NCBI GenBank assembly: GCA_002345215.1
Contig: DDVH01000051.1
Span: forward strand, 6,793-46,527
Source of the DNA: Anaerolineales bacterium UBA2317
Lineage (GTDB): Bacteria; Chloroflexota; Anaerolineae; Anaerolineales; Villigracilaceae
Length of the DNA stretch: 39,735 bases
Reading direction: 5' to 3'
Shown here: one piece after another, positions 1 through 7,778 of the stretch
Layout: the number at the start of each line of letters is the position of its first letter
Position numbering within the stretch: the first letter of the stretch is position 1
Position numbers and translations under genes: made by a program
The notes under the pieces: generated by a model
Told to the model about the DNA's origin: nothing
The model's database searches: none
What the model saw: the letters and a program-made list of their open reading frames with translations, nothing else

Positions 1-552
1 GGCATGTTATTCATCGTATCACTTTTTTATTTAGGCGAATTTGATTACAGCCGCACACAAGTTTGGATTTGGTTTGGGGCTTATTTTATTTATCCTGCCA
101 TTGCCATTTGGGTAGCATGGACTCATCGAAACTTGAACGAAAAAGGAAACGGCTCATCCATTCTAAATTGGATGAAAACATATGTATTGATTCAAGGTAT
201 CTTCGTCACATTGTTAGCCCTGTTGCTTTTATTTTTTCCAGCGATGATGGTGAATAACTGGCCCTGGAAAATTACTCCATTGTTAGCACAAATTTATTCC
301 GCGCCATTTCTTTCGTATGGAATCGGAAGTTTATTAATTAGTCGCATGGAAAGATGGGATGAAGTGCGCGTCGTTCTCATCGGGACATTTGTTTTTGCCT
401 TCGGAGTCTTTATCGCTTCATTGATTCATCGTGACTTGTTTTCGTTTGCAAACATCTCTGCTTGGGTTTGGTTTGGTGGATTCGCAATAGCGAGTGCAAT
501 GCTGGGGTGGATGACTCAAGTATCCGTTAAAGATAGAAGCGCGAAGTCATGA
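1..552 (+). CDS. Multi-pass membrane protein, 5'-truncated by window edge
   Basis: The frame is open at base 1, and the first ATG (base 4) is probably internal. The visible 182 residues are very hydrophobic, with about five membrane segments. The N-terminal part matches the end of a unit whose second copy begins near the PWKITP motif (around residue 88). The 273-residue protein two genes downstream has two full copies of the same unit, so the start of the first copy here probably lies upstream of the window. The gene overlaps the next by ATGA, which indicates translational coupling in an operon. I do not recognise a named family and no catalytic motif is visible. A membrane protein is certain; the function is unknown. 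Confidence 0.7.
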   Translation, partial: GMLFIVSLFYLGEFDYSRTQVWIWFGAYFIYPAIAIWVAWTHRNLNEKGNGSSILNWMKTYVLIQGIFVTLLALLLLFFPAMMVNNWPWKITPLLAQIYSAPFLSYGIGSLLISRMERWDEVRVVLIGTFVFAFGVFIASLIHRDLFSFANISAWVWFGGFAIASAMLGWMTQVSVKDRSAKS

Positions 553-947
553 TGAAAAATCCAACTCGTTTTTATACAGCCTTGGTCGGAATCTTTTTGT
601 TGTTGCAAGGCACATCTACACTTTTGTTTCGTTTGATTCCTTCTTTGAACGAAGCCTTTCCGCAATTGCTTGCAGTGACACAAATGGTGCCCATTCATTC
701 TAGTTTGCACATCATTACAGGATTAATTGCGTTGTGGATTCTTTTCAAAAGCGGTGAAGTGGGTACATTGTGGTTCACAATTGGTTTTACAATTTTTTAT
801 ACAGGCTTGGCATTATATGGTTTCATCACACATTCGCCAACCATGTTTCATTTACAACCATTCGACCATCCATTTCATTTGTTGATTGGTGTGCTTGGTC
901 TGATTGCATTAGGAATTCATTTTTATAACAAAAGGAAAATTTCATGA
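549..947 (+). CDS. Small four-helix membrane protein (DUF4383-like)
   Basis: This encodes 132 residues with about four hydrophobic helices and short loops. It includes a His-rich loop in the first half (PIHSSLHIITG) and ends FHLLIGVLGLIALGIHF followed by a basic tail, which resembles DUF4383-type membrane proteins. The ATG at 549 overlaps the preceding stop (ATGA), and a second ATG follows at 552. Its own stop overlaps the next start in the same way, so it is the middle gene of a coupled set. No enzyme motif is visible. The family assignment is from memory of the pattern and is tentative. Confidence 0.6.
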   Translation: MMKNPTRFYTALVGIFLLLQGTSTLLFRLIPSLNEAFPQLLAVTQMVPIHSSLHIITGLIALWILFKSGEVGTLWFTIGFTIFYTGLALYGFITHSPTMFHLQPFDHPFHLLIGVLGLIALGIHFYNKRKIS

Positions 948-1765
948 TGACTTCAAAAGGTTTGCGCATTTATTTTCCATTACGCGCTTGGTTGTTTGTA
1001 GAAGTTTTATTTGGTGTTGCCGCTGTATTAGCCATTGCCGTTGCACCTGCTGAAACCGAAACAAATTTTGCATGGCACATCACACCCACTGTTATGGCTT
1101 CATTGCTTGGCGCGTTTTATATTACATCGGCTCCATTATTTTTATTGCCTTTGCTTGCCAAACGGTGGGAAATGATTCGCGTGATGATTTTGCCCGCCGC
1201 ATTATTTTGCACAGTTCAACTTGCGGCAACATTTTTGCATTGGGATAAATTTTCAGTAGGCACGTTTCCGTTTTATGTTTGGTTTGCAAGTTATCTTTTG
1301 CCACCTCCAATTTTTGTGGTATTGTATCTTTGGCATCAAAAAAGAAAACAAGATGCAACCTCAAATATGGAAGACCCAATCCCTGCATGGTTACGTTTGG
1401 CTTTATTAATTCTCGGTGGCGGATTAACTTTAATTGCAGTCATCACATTTTTTATTCCCAACTTTTTGATTCCAATTTTTCCGTGGCAACTTACTCCATT
1501 AACGGCTCGCTCTTTAAGTGGATGGTTAATCGCTGTTGGAACTTTGATGCTTTCGATGCGCATTGAAAATAATAAGACGAGAACGCGTCTTGCTACCCCC
1601 ATGCTGATTCTGATTCTCCCCAGCATTCTCTTACAATTGACTCGCTTCTCGTCCGAAGTCAATTGGGCTAGCCCCACTTTATGGATTGGTTTCATCCTCT
1701 TTGCATTGACTGGCTTGTGCGGAATTTATCTCGCCATCGGCAATTGGCGTGAATCATTAAGCTGA
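944..1765 (+). CDS. Membrane protein with two tandem copies of a W-x-[IL]-T-P unit
   Basis: This encodes 273 residues with about eight predicted membrane helices in two repeats. Repeat one carries FAWHITP at residues 42-48 and repeat two carries FPWQLTP at 179-185. Each is followed by an Ala-rich helix, a short charged loop and a further helix ending in an aromatic patch (YVWFASY in copy one, LWIGFIL in copy two). The first gene of the window is built from the same unit, so the two are paralogues. The gene overlaps its upstream neighbour by ATGA and leaves one base before the next ATG. The function is unknown. A transporter or sensor is possible, but nothing in the sequence decides it. Confidence 0.65.
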   Translation: MMTSKGLRIYFPLRAWLFVEVLFGVAAVLAIAVAPAETETNFAWHITPTVMASLLGAFYITSAPLFLLPLLAKRWEMIRVMILPAALFCTVQLAATFLHWDKFSVGTFPFYVWFASYLLPPPIFVVLYLWHQKRKQDATSNMEDPIPAWLRLALLILGGGLTLIAVITFFIPNFLIPIFPWQLTPLTARSLSGWLIAVGTLMLSMRIENNKTRTRLATPMLILILPSILLQLTRFSSEVNWASPTLWIGFILFALTGLCGIYLAIGNWRESLS

Positions 1766-1766
1766 C

Positions 1767-2342
1767 ATGCACAAGTACAATAAATTTTTCATCTTCGAGA
1801 ATTTAGATAAAGTCCGCAAGATTTCGCTTGGGAAATTTTGGGGCGTGGACATTGTCATCACCTCCCTTGTTTGGCTTGGACCCTTTTTATTTTTCGCACT
1901 TCATTTTGTGGTTAATTTGCTTAACCTCGGGCTAAGTTTAGAGCAACGATTAAGTCAATCTTTATACTTCACCATAGCCGTAGAAATCACTACAATGATT
2001 CATGCTCTTGGTCACATCATCAGCGGAAAAATAGTTAAAAGCCCAATGGACGAATTACTCATCACAGCCCTGCGTGATGTCAACCGCTACCATGGTGACC
2101 AAAGTCAAATCAAAAACACAACTCATCTTGGTCGTGCTTTGGGTGGACCTGTTATGAACATAATCGTTGGAGTGGTTTGCATTTTTCTTGCGTCATCCAT
2201 CCCCACTGGATTTTGGTCAAACTTAAACGCCAGTATGATTTCAGTAAATTTATTTTTTGGGATTGGTGGATTTTTACCAATTCCTTCTGTTGATGGTGTA
2301 GTGATTTGGCGCGAAATAAAAAATCTTATTTCAAAAAAGTAG
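1767..2342 (+). CDS. Site-2-protease-like (M50) membrane protein lacking catalytic Glu
   Basis: This encodes 191 residues with a soluble N-terminus and about four membrane helices. The layout is that of M50 zinc metalloproteases: a helix carrying HALGH (residues 79-83) in place of HExxH, a GGPxxN-like segment (GGPVMN) in a later helix, and a C-terminal LPIPSVDG motif with Asp176, which corresponds to the third zinc ligand. The Glu that activates water is Ala80, so both His ligands and the Asp remain but peptidase activity is unlikely. It is the last gene of the four-gene operon, one base after the preceding stop. Its TAG stop lies in the first bases of an intergenic palindrome. It could be a pseudo-protease that binds membrane partners. 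Confidence 0.6.
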   Translation: MHKYNKFFIFENLDKVRKISLGKFWGVDIVITSLVWLGPFLFFALHFVVNLLNLGLSLEQRLSQSLYFTIAVEITTMIHALGHIISGKIVKSPMDELLITALRDVNRYHGDQSQIKNTTHLGRALGGPVMNIIVGVVCIFLASSIPTGFWSNLNASMISVNLFFGIGGFLPIPSVDGVVIWREIKNLISKK

Positions 2343-2397
2343 GGGCAGGGTTTCCCTGCCCAATTAAATGATAAGGACGAGAGAACCTCGCCCCTAC
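2339..2397. repeat. Palindromic intergenic repeat (GTAGGGGC family, composite copy)
   Basis: Outer arms GTAGGGGC (from 2339) and GCCCCTAC (to 2397) enclose an inner hairpin with arms GGGCAGGG and CCCTGCCC. The central part holds an extra segment of about 30 bases, so this copy is longer than the 28-base copies near 27024, 30362 and 31447. It lies between two convergent genes and supplies the TAG stop of the upstream gene. It may also act as a bidirectional terminator. Confidence 0.75.
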
Positions 2398-2402
2398 CAA
2401 AA

Positions 2403-3161
2403 TTACGCCTTTACTAGGTTACTTAACTTTCCTAACCCTTCAATTTCCACTTCCACCATATCCCCATTTTTTAATTCCCCTACACCAGCAGGTGTACCCG
2501 TAAAAATTAAATCACCAGGTTCCAATGTCATCACAGATGAAATGTAAGCGATCAATGTCCCTACATTGAAAACCATATCTCGTGTAGATGCCATCTGCCG
2601 CATTTGACCATTCACACGACAAGTGACAACCGCATCGGATGGGTCAAAATCTGTATCAATCCATGGACCAAATGAACAAAACGTATCAAAGCCTTTGGCA
2701 CGCGTCCATTGACCATCACTCTTTTGCAAATCTCTCGCGGTCACGTCATTGCCAATGGTGTAACCAAAAATATATTCCTTTGCATTTTCAGCCGTGACAT
2801 TTTTTGCGCGTTTGCCAATCACAACCACCAATTCACCCTCATGTTCCACTTGTTTGGATTGGACTGGCAAAATAATTGAATCGCCATTTGAAATAATAGA
2901 TGATGGCGGTTTGAAAAAAATCAACGGGACTTTTGGAACTTCATTACCCAACTCTTTGGCATGTTCAACATAATTCCGCCCCACACATACAATTTTGCTT
3001 GGTTCGCAAGGCGCAAGCAGTTTCAACTCTTTGACAGGGTTTTTTGCTTCACGGCGACGATATTCGCTGAAAATGTTTCCCTGTATTTCACCGATTTTAT
3101 CTTCGAGCATCCAACCATACACAATTTGATTTTCACTATTTTGATAACGGATAATTCGCAT
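2403..3161 (-). CDS. Fumarylacetoacetate hydrolase (FAH) family protein
   Basis: This encodes 252 residues, starting at the ATG at 3161, which is preceded by an AGAAGGAA ribosome site. A longer GTG-started reading would run into an intergenic repeat and add a non-conserved tail. The FAH fold is shown by the CVGRNYVEHAKELG segment, the acidic metal-binding strand EHEGELVVVIGK, GYTIGNDVTARDLQ, and the C-terminal GDLIFTGTPAGVG. Family members use Mg2+ or Mn2+ and hydrolyse or isomerise C-C bonds of diketo acids (fumarylpyruvate, homoprotocatechuate intermediates) or decarboxylate oxaloacetate. The substrate cannot be told from sequence alone. It lies alone between two repeats, with no aromatic degradation genes nearby. 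Confidence 0.88.
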   Translation of the reverse strand: MRIIRYQNSENQIVYGWMLEDKIGEIQGNIFSEYRRREAKNPVKELKLLAPCEPSKIVCVGRNYVEHAKELGNEVPKVPLIFFKPPSSIISNGDSIILPVQSKQVEHEGELVVVIGKRAKNVTAENAKEYIFGYTIGNDVTARDLQKSDGQWTRAKGFDTFCSFGPWIDTDFDPSDAVVTCRVNGQMRQMASTRDMVFNVGTLIAYISSVMTLEPGDLIFTGTPAGVGELKNGDMVEVEIEGLGKLSNLVKA

Positions 3162-3180
3162 TTGTTTTCCTTCTATATTC

Positions 3181-3304
3181 GGTGGTCGAGTAGCCTTGAG
3201 CGATTTTTGCGAAAGGCGTATCGAGACCACATATTTGATAAAAATTTTTTAGTAATTTGTGGTTTCGATACGCCACTCGTTACACTCGTGGCTACTCAAC
3301 CACC
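3181..3304. repeat. Nested inverted repeat, MITE- or REP-like
   Basis: An outer arm GGTGGTCGAGTAGCC (3181-3195) is matched by GGCTACTCAACCACC (3290-3304). An inner arm GGCGTATCGAGACCAC (3215-3230) is matched by GTGGTTTCGATACGCC (3259-3274). Both halves could fold into one long cruciform-like hairpin of about 124 bases. It separates the FAH gene from the folK-led genes and ends just 3' of folK. No ORF is inside, so it would be a non-autonomous element. Confidence 0.8.
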
Positions 3305-3309
3305 GGGTT

Positions 3310-3798
3310 TCATTTTCCTTTATATTCCATAATATTCAATCTATCTACATCCAACAGCATTTCGCCAACTGACTTTCCTAAAGTAGGATGAATCAGTTCA
3401 GGCGCAAGGTCATGTAGAGGAACAAGAACGAATGCCCTCTGGTGAAGACGCGGATGTGGAATCTGCAAAGGCGGAGAGTCAATCACCACATCATCATAAA
3501 ATAAAATATCAATATCAATCAAACGTGGACCATTTTGAAAAGTAGGTTCACGACCAAGCACAACTTCGAGGCGTTTCAAATGCTCAAGCAAATCTTGTGG
3601 TTCAAGATATGTTTCAGCCATCACTACTTGATTCAAAAACGCGGGTTGGTCTGCATAGCCCCATGGTGGCGTTTCATACACAGGTGATTTCTTTTTCACA
3701 TCCAATTGTGGCGTGAAATTTGAAATGGCATTTTTGATATTTGCCAAACGATTTCCTAAATTACTTCCGAGCGCGAGGTAAACAACATGTTCCATCAT
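3310..3798 (-). CDS. folK: 2-amino-4-hydroxy-6-hydroxymethyldihydropteridine pyrophosphokinase
   Basis: HPPK transfers pyrophosphate from ATP to 6-hydroxymethyl-7,8-dihydropterin in folate synthesis. The 162 residues match the usual family length. The start shows LALGSNLGNR, the middle has SPVYETPPWG, and the PPPK signature GPRLIDIDILFYDD carries the two Mg2+-binding Asp residues. It ends with the HPRLHQRAFVLVPL segment typical of HPPK. AAGGA lies 7 bases before the ATG at 3798, with a second ATG one codon later. It is last in the run of minus-strand genes from 7726, ten bases after the ClbS-like gene. No folP or folB is nearby, so the folate genes are scattered here. Confidence 0.95.
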   Translation of the reverse strand: MMEHVVYLALGSNLGNRLANIKNAISNFTPQLDVKKKSPVYETPPWGYADQPAFLNQVVMAETYLEPQDLLEHLKRLEVVLGREPTFQNGPRLIDIDILFYDDVVIDSPPLQIPHPRLHQRAFVLVPLHDLAPELIHPTLGKSVGEMLLDVDRLNIMEYKGK

Positions 3799-3807
3799 AA
3801 TTTTTCC

Positions 3808-4653
3808 TTACAGATTATGTTCATCAAAATGTTCAACAACATCTGCCGCAAACCAATGCTGAACTGTTTGATTGTCAAACAAATTTTCGGGTAGGTTTTT
3901 AACAAATTGAATCATTTCAGTTTGTTTTTGTTCGAAAATATTTCGCACTTCATCGCCACTTTTACTTCTAAATTGTTCCACAGCTTGTTTATTGAAATTA
4001 TCTATATCTTCTGTAGTTGGTTCTTTAACTTCAAATGTAGGGTTGTTCTTTATATTTTCAATCACCTTCATGGTTTCATCCCACCAGCGGATGATGTGCG
4101 CCAAAATATCTTCAAATCGTTCAAAGCCTTCTTTTTTCAAATATTCATTTTTATCTTCAAGCGCATCGAATTTTTCAATCAAAGTTGGATATTCATTTTC
4201 AAGTGTATCTAGCACTAAAAATTTATCGCATACTACCAAATGCTCACGAGCATGATGAATAAAGACTGCATTAATCCAGATTTTTACACGGCGATTATCA
4301 AACACAGATTCATCAATAGATTTCAATGCTTCTACATATTTCAGGCGCGATGTTTCAAACAAATTCAAAAATTCTTTTTCATCCCAATCTTTATATTTCG
4401 CAACTGCATCGGCATTGAACACATCAAAATCATATTTCTTGCGTTCAAATTCGCGGTTCTCTGCAATTGCCAAAATAATGCTCATGCCTTCATCCCACCA
4501 CGCCAAAATATGCGCGAGCATGTCACGAAATTGTGCATAACCATGTGCATTGACTCGCTTCAAGCCTTCATCTTTTGGCAAACGATTAAATCGTTCAACG
4601 TATGTTTTCCATTCGTTTTCTAAAAATGCAATGCCGCGTTTTTTGTAACTCAT
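3808..4653 (-). CDS. Two-domain ClbS/DfsB-like (DinB superfamily) four-helix protein
   Basis: This encodes 281 residues formed by an internal duplication. Both halves carry a matching segment, MLAHILAWWDEG (around residue 48) and ILAHIIRWWDET (around residue 186). Both later have a phrase of the type FDNRRVKIWI / FDNQTVQHWF followed by His-rich helix ends (HHAREHL; VVEHFDEHN). This is the pattern of ClbS/DfsB-type proteins in the DinB superfamily, which usually have one domain of about 160-170 residues. Known relatives include ClbS, a colibactin self-protection hydrolase, but most have no known function. The start overlaps the YbaK stop (ATGA). The fold is likely; the role is not known. Confidence 0.65.
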   Translation of the reverse strand: MSYKKRGIAFLENEWKTYVERFNRLPKDEGLKRVNAHGYAQFRDMLAHILAWWDEGMSIILAIAENREFERKKYDFDVFNADAVAKYKDWDEKEFLNLFETSRLKYVEALKSIDESVFDNRRVKIWINAVFIHHAREHLVVCDKFLVLDTLENEYPTLIEKFDALEDKNEYLKKEGFERFEDILAHIIRWWDETMKVIENIKNNPTFEVKEPTTEDIDNFNKQAVEQFRSKSGDEVRNIFEQKQTEMIQFVKNLPENLFDNQTVQHWFAADVVEHFDEHNL

Positions 4654-5129
4654 AAATCCTCCGATTCAATTAATTCAAAAACTTCTGCATCTTTCAATGC
4701 TTGATGTAAATCTGCGCTTTTGATGATGATGGCTGTGTTGCGGACTCCTGAACCCGTGGAAACGATTTCTTCTTTCAGCACATTCGCTTCAATGATAACC
4801 CGTACTTGGTTCTTCAACCCAAACGGACTCACAGTCCCGACTCTGTATCCCGTCACTTCCAAAACTTCTTCCTCAGTTGCAGTTGAAATTCGTGAACGAC
4901 CTAACACCTTCCGCAATATCTTCCACGAAATTGGTTTTGGACCTGCCACCAAAACTAAAGCAAATTCATTTTCTCGCACCCGAAACAAAATAGATTTCAC
5001 TACCTGCCCCACTCTTTGGTTTCTCTCCTGAACGGCTTGCTCATAAGACTCAACCGAGCCTTCATGCTGAAAAGTTGTATGCGGAATATTTAGTTTATCA
5101 AGCGCAATGCTAGCGGGGGGTGTTTCCAT
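4650..5129 (-). CDS. YbaK/EbsC-type aminoacyl-tRNA deacylase
   Basis: This encodes 159 residues, with the start at the ATG at 5129 preceded by AGGGGA. The longer reading upstream overlaps the endonuclease gene and adds an unrelated tail. The YbaK fold is shown by VVKSILFRV with the conserved Lys, the FALVLVAGPKPISWKILRK region, and the glycine motif VGTVSPFGL. Family members (YbaK, ProXp) remove wrongly charged amino acids, such as Cys or Ala, from tRNA(Pro) in trans, while some are of unknown specificity. The C-terminus overlaps the next gene by ATGA. Specificity cannot be read from the sequence. Confidence 0.85.
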   Translation of the reverse strand: METPPASIALDKLNIPHTTFQHEGSVESYEQAVQERNQRVGQVVKSILFRVRENEFALVLVAGPKPISWKILRKVLGRSRISTATEEEVLEVTGYRVGTVSPFGLKNQVRVIIEANVLKEEIVSTGSGVRNTAIIIKSADLHQALKDAEVFELIESEDL

Positions 5130-5151
5130 ATCCCCTATTTTACTAAACTTA

Positions 5152-5817
5152 TTATTTCGTCTTATCCTTATACTCACACAACTTATTAATTGGGCATTGT
5201 GGGCATAATGGCTTACGCGCATTACAGACTTCACGTCCAAGACGAATCAAATTCAAATGAGCGGCGTAATATGTTTCAGGTGGAAACACTGATTCAAGAT
5301 GTGGATGTGCTTGTTCCACGCTCATTTTTTCAGGGCGTAAACCAATTCTTCCAGTCACACGATAAACATGTGTATCCACTGGAAAGGCTGGCATATTCAA
5401 TGAAAAGCATAAAACAATCGCGGCTGTTTTCGGACCGACCCCATTAAATTTCGTCAGCCAATTTCTTGCATCTTCAATTGACATGTCTTTTAGAAAATCT
5501 AAATTCAACGAACCACGTTCTTCTGTAATTGCTTTTAGCACTTGCTGAATGCGCGGACCTTTTTGATTCGCCAAGCCAGCAGGTTTAATGGCTTCAATTA
5601 CATCTTTTGTTTTTGCATCACGTACCGATTCCCATGAAGGGAATTTTGCACGCAAGGCATCAAACGCTCGGTCACGATTTATATCATTTGTATTTTGTGA
5701 CAAGATGGTTGAAACCAATTCATCAATAGCAGGCAAGGGATTACGCCAAATGGGTTCGCCAAATGCTTTTAATAAAGTTTCATGAATTTTTATTGCACGA
5801 GCTTGAAGATTTTTCAT
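5152..5817 (-). CDS. nth: Endonuclease III-like DNA glycosylase with 4Fe-4S cluster
   Basis: This encodes 221 residues of the HhH-GPD superfamily. The hairpin NGVGPKTAA places the catalytic Lys at 130, and FPVDTHVYRV gives the catalytic Asp148. The C-terminal cluster loop has Cys198, 205, 208 and 214 with the C-x6-C-x2-C-x5-C spacing of endonuclease III. The enzyme excises oxidised pyrimidines and cuts the abasic strand in base excision repair. The STILSQNTNDINRDRAF segment is typical of the more divergent Nth-like branch, so the substrate range may differ from E. coli Nth. The start overlaps the stop of the asparaginase gene (ATGA), placing it in the same operon. Confidence 0.92.
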   Translation of the reverse strand: MKNLQARAIKIHETLLKAFGEPIWRNPLPAIDELVSTILSQNTNDINRDRAFDALRAKFPSWESVRDAKTKDVIEAIKPAGLANQKGPRIQQVLKAITEERGSLNLDFLKDMSIEDARNWLTKFNGVGPKTAAIVLCFSLNMPAFPVDTHVYRVTGRIGLRPEKMSVEQAHPHLESVFPPETYYAAHLNLIRLGREVCNARKPLCPQCPINKLCEYKDKTK

Positions 5818-6869
5818 AATTCAAACACAGGCTTTGCCTCACCAGTTACCAAACCTGCATAATTTTTCAAAACTTTTTCTGGACCAAAATTTTCCAAAGA
5901 CTTCAATTGTTTTTCATTCAATACATTTAACTGACGCAAAATTTCAAGCGTCACAGCTGGGCGAACACGTGAGATAGATGTGAGTTCATCCGTAATTCCA
6001 GATTTATCTCCATCCACAACTTTGAACGCAATTCCTACGCCTCTTTCATTAATTATGCTTGGTTGCACACCTACAATTTGGAATCCTTCTGCACCGCGTT
6101 TTGTAACAACCTTTCCATTACTTGCTTTCATTAATTCACAATCAAATTCGCCAAAATTACTAATCATTTCAGGGTGAGCCAGCATAGCAGAAGTTATTTT
6201 TTTACAAGCATTTGCACGTGATGTGTTTAATTCAAATGGGTCAACAAAACGAGCCATGCCGAGTGCGGCATTATACAATGGCATAGCAAAGTTAATCGCG
6301 GAACATCCATCTACACCGAGTTCGATTTTGTTTTTATCTATCAGGCACATTTCTGAAATGGTATTCAAAATATCAACTTGAATGGGATGTTCCATATCAA
6401 GGTAATCATCCAAAGAAAGTCCGCGCATTTTGGCGAAGGCTAACATCATGGTGTGTTTGCCAGAACAATTGTTGAAGTTTGGAGTTGGCTTGATATCTTG
6501 CTTAATGACTTCTTTTAATTTTTTTGCATCAGCGGGAAGATGTGGACCACATTGTAGATGCTGTTCTTGAATCCCAACTTTCACTTGAAGCGAATGTATC
6601 AGGTCAAGATGCAGTTGTCCCGTCTCGTGTGAGGCGCATGAAATCGCAAGTTCAGATTCAGTAAATCCAAAATGTTCTACTCCTCCTTTTTCAACAAATG
6701 GTAATGCTTGAAAAGGTTTTGCGGATGAACGCAAAAAAGCGACCGTGTACGGGTCGCCATAAGAATAAAGTAATTTTCCAGCTGAATCTACAACTGCGAT
6801 GGAGCCAAAGTGCTGGGATTCGATAATGTTTCCGCGGATGAGATTAAGAAGCGGCTGATGCGCGTTCAT
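5814..6869 (-). CDS. L-asparaginase II family (ReAV type, PF06089)
   Basis: This encodes 351 residues, matching the Rhizobium etli inducible asparaginase (ReAV) family and unrelated to the EcAII fold. Key positions reported for ReAV are all present and even share numbering: Ser48 and Lys51 (RSSAKPF), Ser80 (CAS), Cys135 and Lys138 (NNCSGKHT), Asp187 and Cys189 (GVDGCS). The Cys-Lys-Cys set is the zinc site in ReAV. Cys244 and Lys257 further on are candidates for the remaining conserved Cys and Lys. It converts L-asparagine to aspartate and ammonia in the cytoplasm. The ATG overlaps the last base of the upstream stop (TAATG) and has AGGA before it, so it is coupled to the MBL gene. Confidence 0.92.
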   Translation of the reverse strand: MNAHQPLLNLIRGNIIESQHFGSIAVVDSAGKLLYSYGDPYTVAFLRSSAKPFQALPFVEKGGVEHFGFTESELAISCASHETGQLHLDLIHSLQVKVGIQEQHLQCGPHLPADAKKLKEVIKQDIKPTPNFNNCSGKHTMMLAFAKMRGLSLDDYLDMEHPIQVDILNTISEMCLIDKNKIELGVDGCSAINFAMPLYNAALGMARFVDPFELNTSRANACKKITSAMLAHPEMISNFGEFDCELMKASNGKVVTKRGAEGFQIVGVQPSIINERGVGIAFKVVDGDKSGITDELTSISRVRPAVTLEILRQLNVLNEKQLKSLENFGPEKVLKNYAGLVTGEAKPVFEL

Positions 6870-7726
6870 TAATCCTCACTGGATTGATTTGTGGGGTGAT
6901 ATTGGCGCGCGTTGTAATGAAGCAAGCCATAACGCAGGCGTTGTGCAAATTGTTTTTGACGCGCGGCTGGTGCTTTGAACCAAGTAAGCATGGATGTTAC
7001 TAACTTTTCAACGGTAGCGGGGTTTGGTTTTTTTGTAGTGATTTTATTTAATTTATCGCTAACGTGTTTAAGAAAATCATATTGATTTTTTATGATTGTA
7101 TTTGTTACGATGCCACCACGACTGCTGATGAATGTATAACCTTTGTACGTTGAATCTAAAAGTTCATTGAGTGACTCAAGCCATGCTTTTAGATTTGAGC
7201 CTGCTAAAAATGGCGGCTGATTTTTCATGACGGTATCACCAACAAATAAAATCTTTTCTTCTGGCAAATGCACCCAAATAGAACCATGTGATGGACCGGG
7301 ATGATGTTCTAACAAAACGGGTGAATTGCCCCAATGCAATGACATTTGGTCTGAAAAAGAAATTTCGGGCAATGCCCAACGTACACTACCTAAACCGGGA
7401 ATTGATTCCCAATCGGCGCCTGTTTCTTCGCCTTGTGCTTTGAAAGTGCTAGGGCGTGTGCGAAAAATATTAGCAGTTTTTTCATGGGCAATCACAATGC
7501 AATCCATAGCGCGGGCGCCAAGTGTTCGATCTGGATGAGCATCCATGTTAACTAAGACACGGTCTATGCCGCCACCGAGACTCATTAAGGAAGCACGCCA
7601 AGTGCGAGCATCTTCGGGGGATGGCGGTGAGTCAATTTGAATTAATCCACGTGGTGTGACGATAACGCCTAATGTTACGCCTGGAAATTGGTCGTCAATA
7701 TAAATATTTTGTGTTACTTCTTGCAT
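6869..7726 (-). CDS. Metallo-beta-lactamase-fold protein with altered metal site
   Basis: This encodes 285 residues from the ATG at 7726, which has GGAG just upstream. A TTG five codons earlier is the only longer start. The fold order is clear: a strand ending VTPRGLIQIDSP, the metal loop, then GPSHGSIWVH, LFVGDTVM and a helical C-terminus. The usual THxHxDH loop reads MDAHPDR (residues 61-67). His64 and Asp66 remain, but the first His is Asp62 and the last is Arg67. The later His and the GDT Asp are kept. This may leave one metal ion or a different chemistry. It is the first gene of the likely operon that continues to folK. The substrate is unknown. Confidence 0.8.
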   Translation of the reverse strand: MQEVTQNIYIDDQFPGVTLGVIVTPRGLIQIDSPPSPEDARTWRASLMSLGGGIDRVLVNMDAHPDRTLGARAMDCIVIAHEKTANIFRTRPSTFKAQGEETGADWESIPGLGSVRWALPEISFSDQMSLHWGNSPVLLEHHPGPSHGSIWVHLPEEKILFVGDTVMKNQPPFLAGSNLKAWLESLNELLDSTYKGYTFISSRGGIVTNTIIKNQYDFLKHVSDKLNKITTKKPNPATVEKLVTSMLTWFKAPAARQKQFAQRLRYGLLHYNARQYHPTNQSSED

Positions 7727-7740
7727 GTTGCTCCGATTCA

Positions 7741-7771
7741 AAATTTACGATTTTGGATTTACTATTTACGA
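7741..7771. repeat. Short word-repeat intergenic element (ATTTACGA family)
   Basis: Two direct copies of ATTTACGA (7743-7750 and 7764-7771) flank ATTTTGGATTT. A similar stretch, ACGATTTTTGATTTACGA, occurs at 34532-34549 after the mutase gene. Both fill a short gap next to a gene end. No function is visible. Confidence 0.45.
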
Positions 7772-7778
7772 GACTTGT

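Noticed and set aside
3162..3230. N-terminal extension of the FAH protein by a GTG start
   Set aside because: The extension is encoded by an inverted repeat, and a good ribosome site precedes the ATG at 3161.
5130..5240. N-terminal extension of the YbaK protein
   Set aside because: It overlaps the end of the endonuclease III gene in another frame, and AGGGGA precedes the ATG at 5129.
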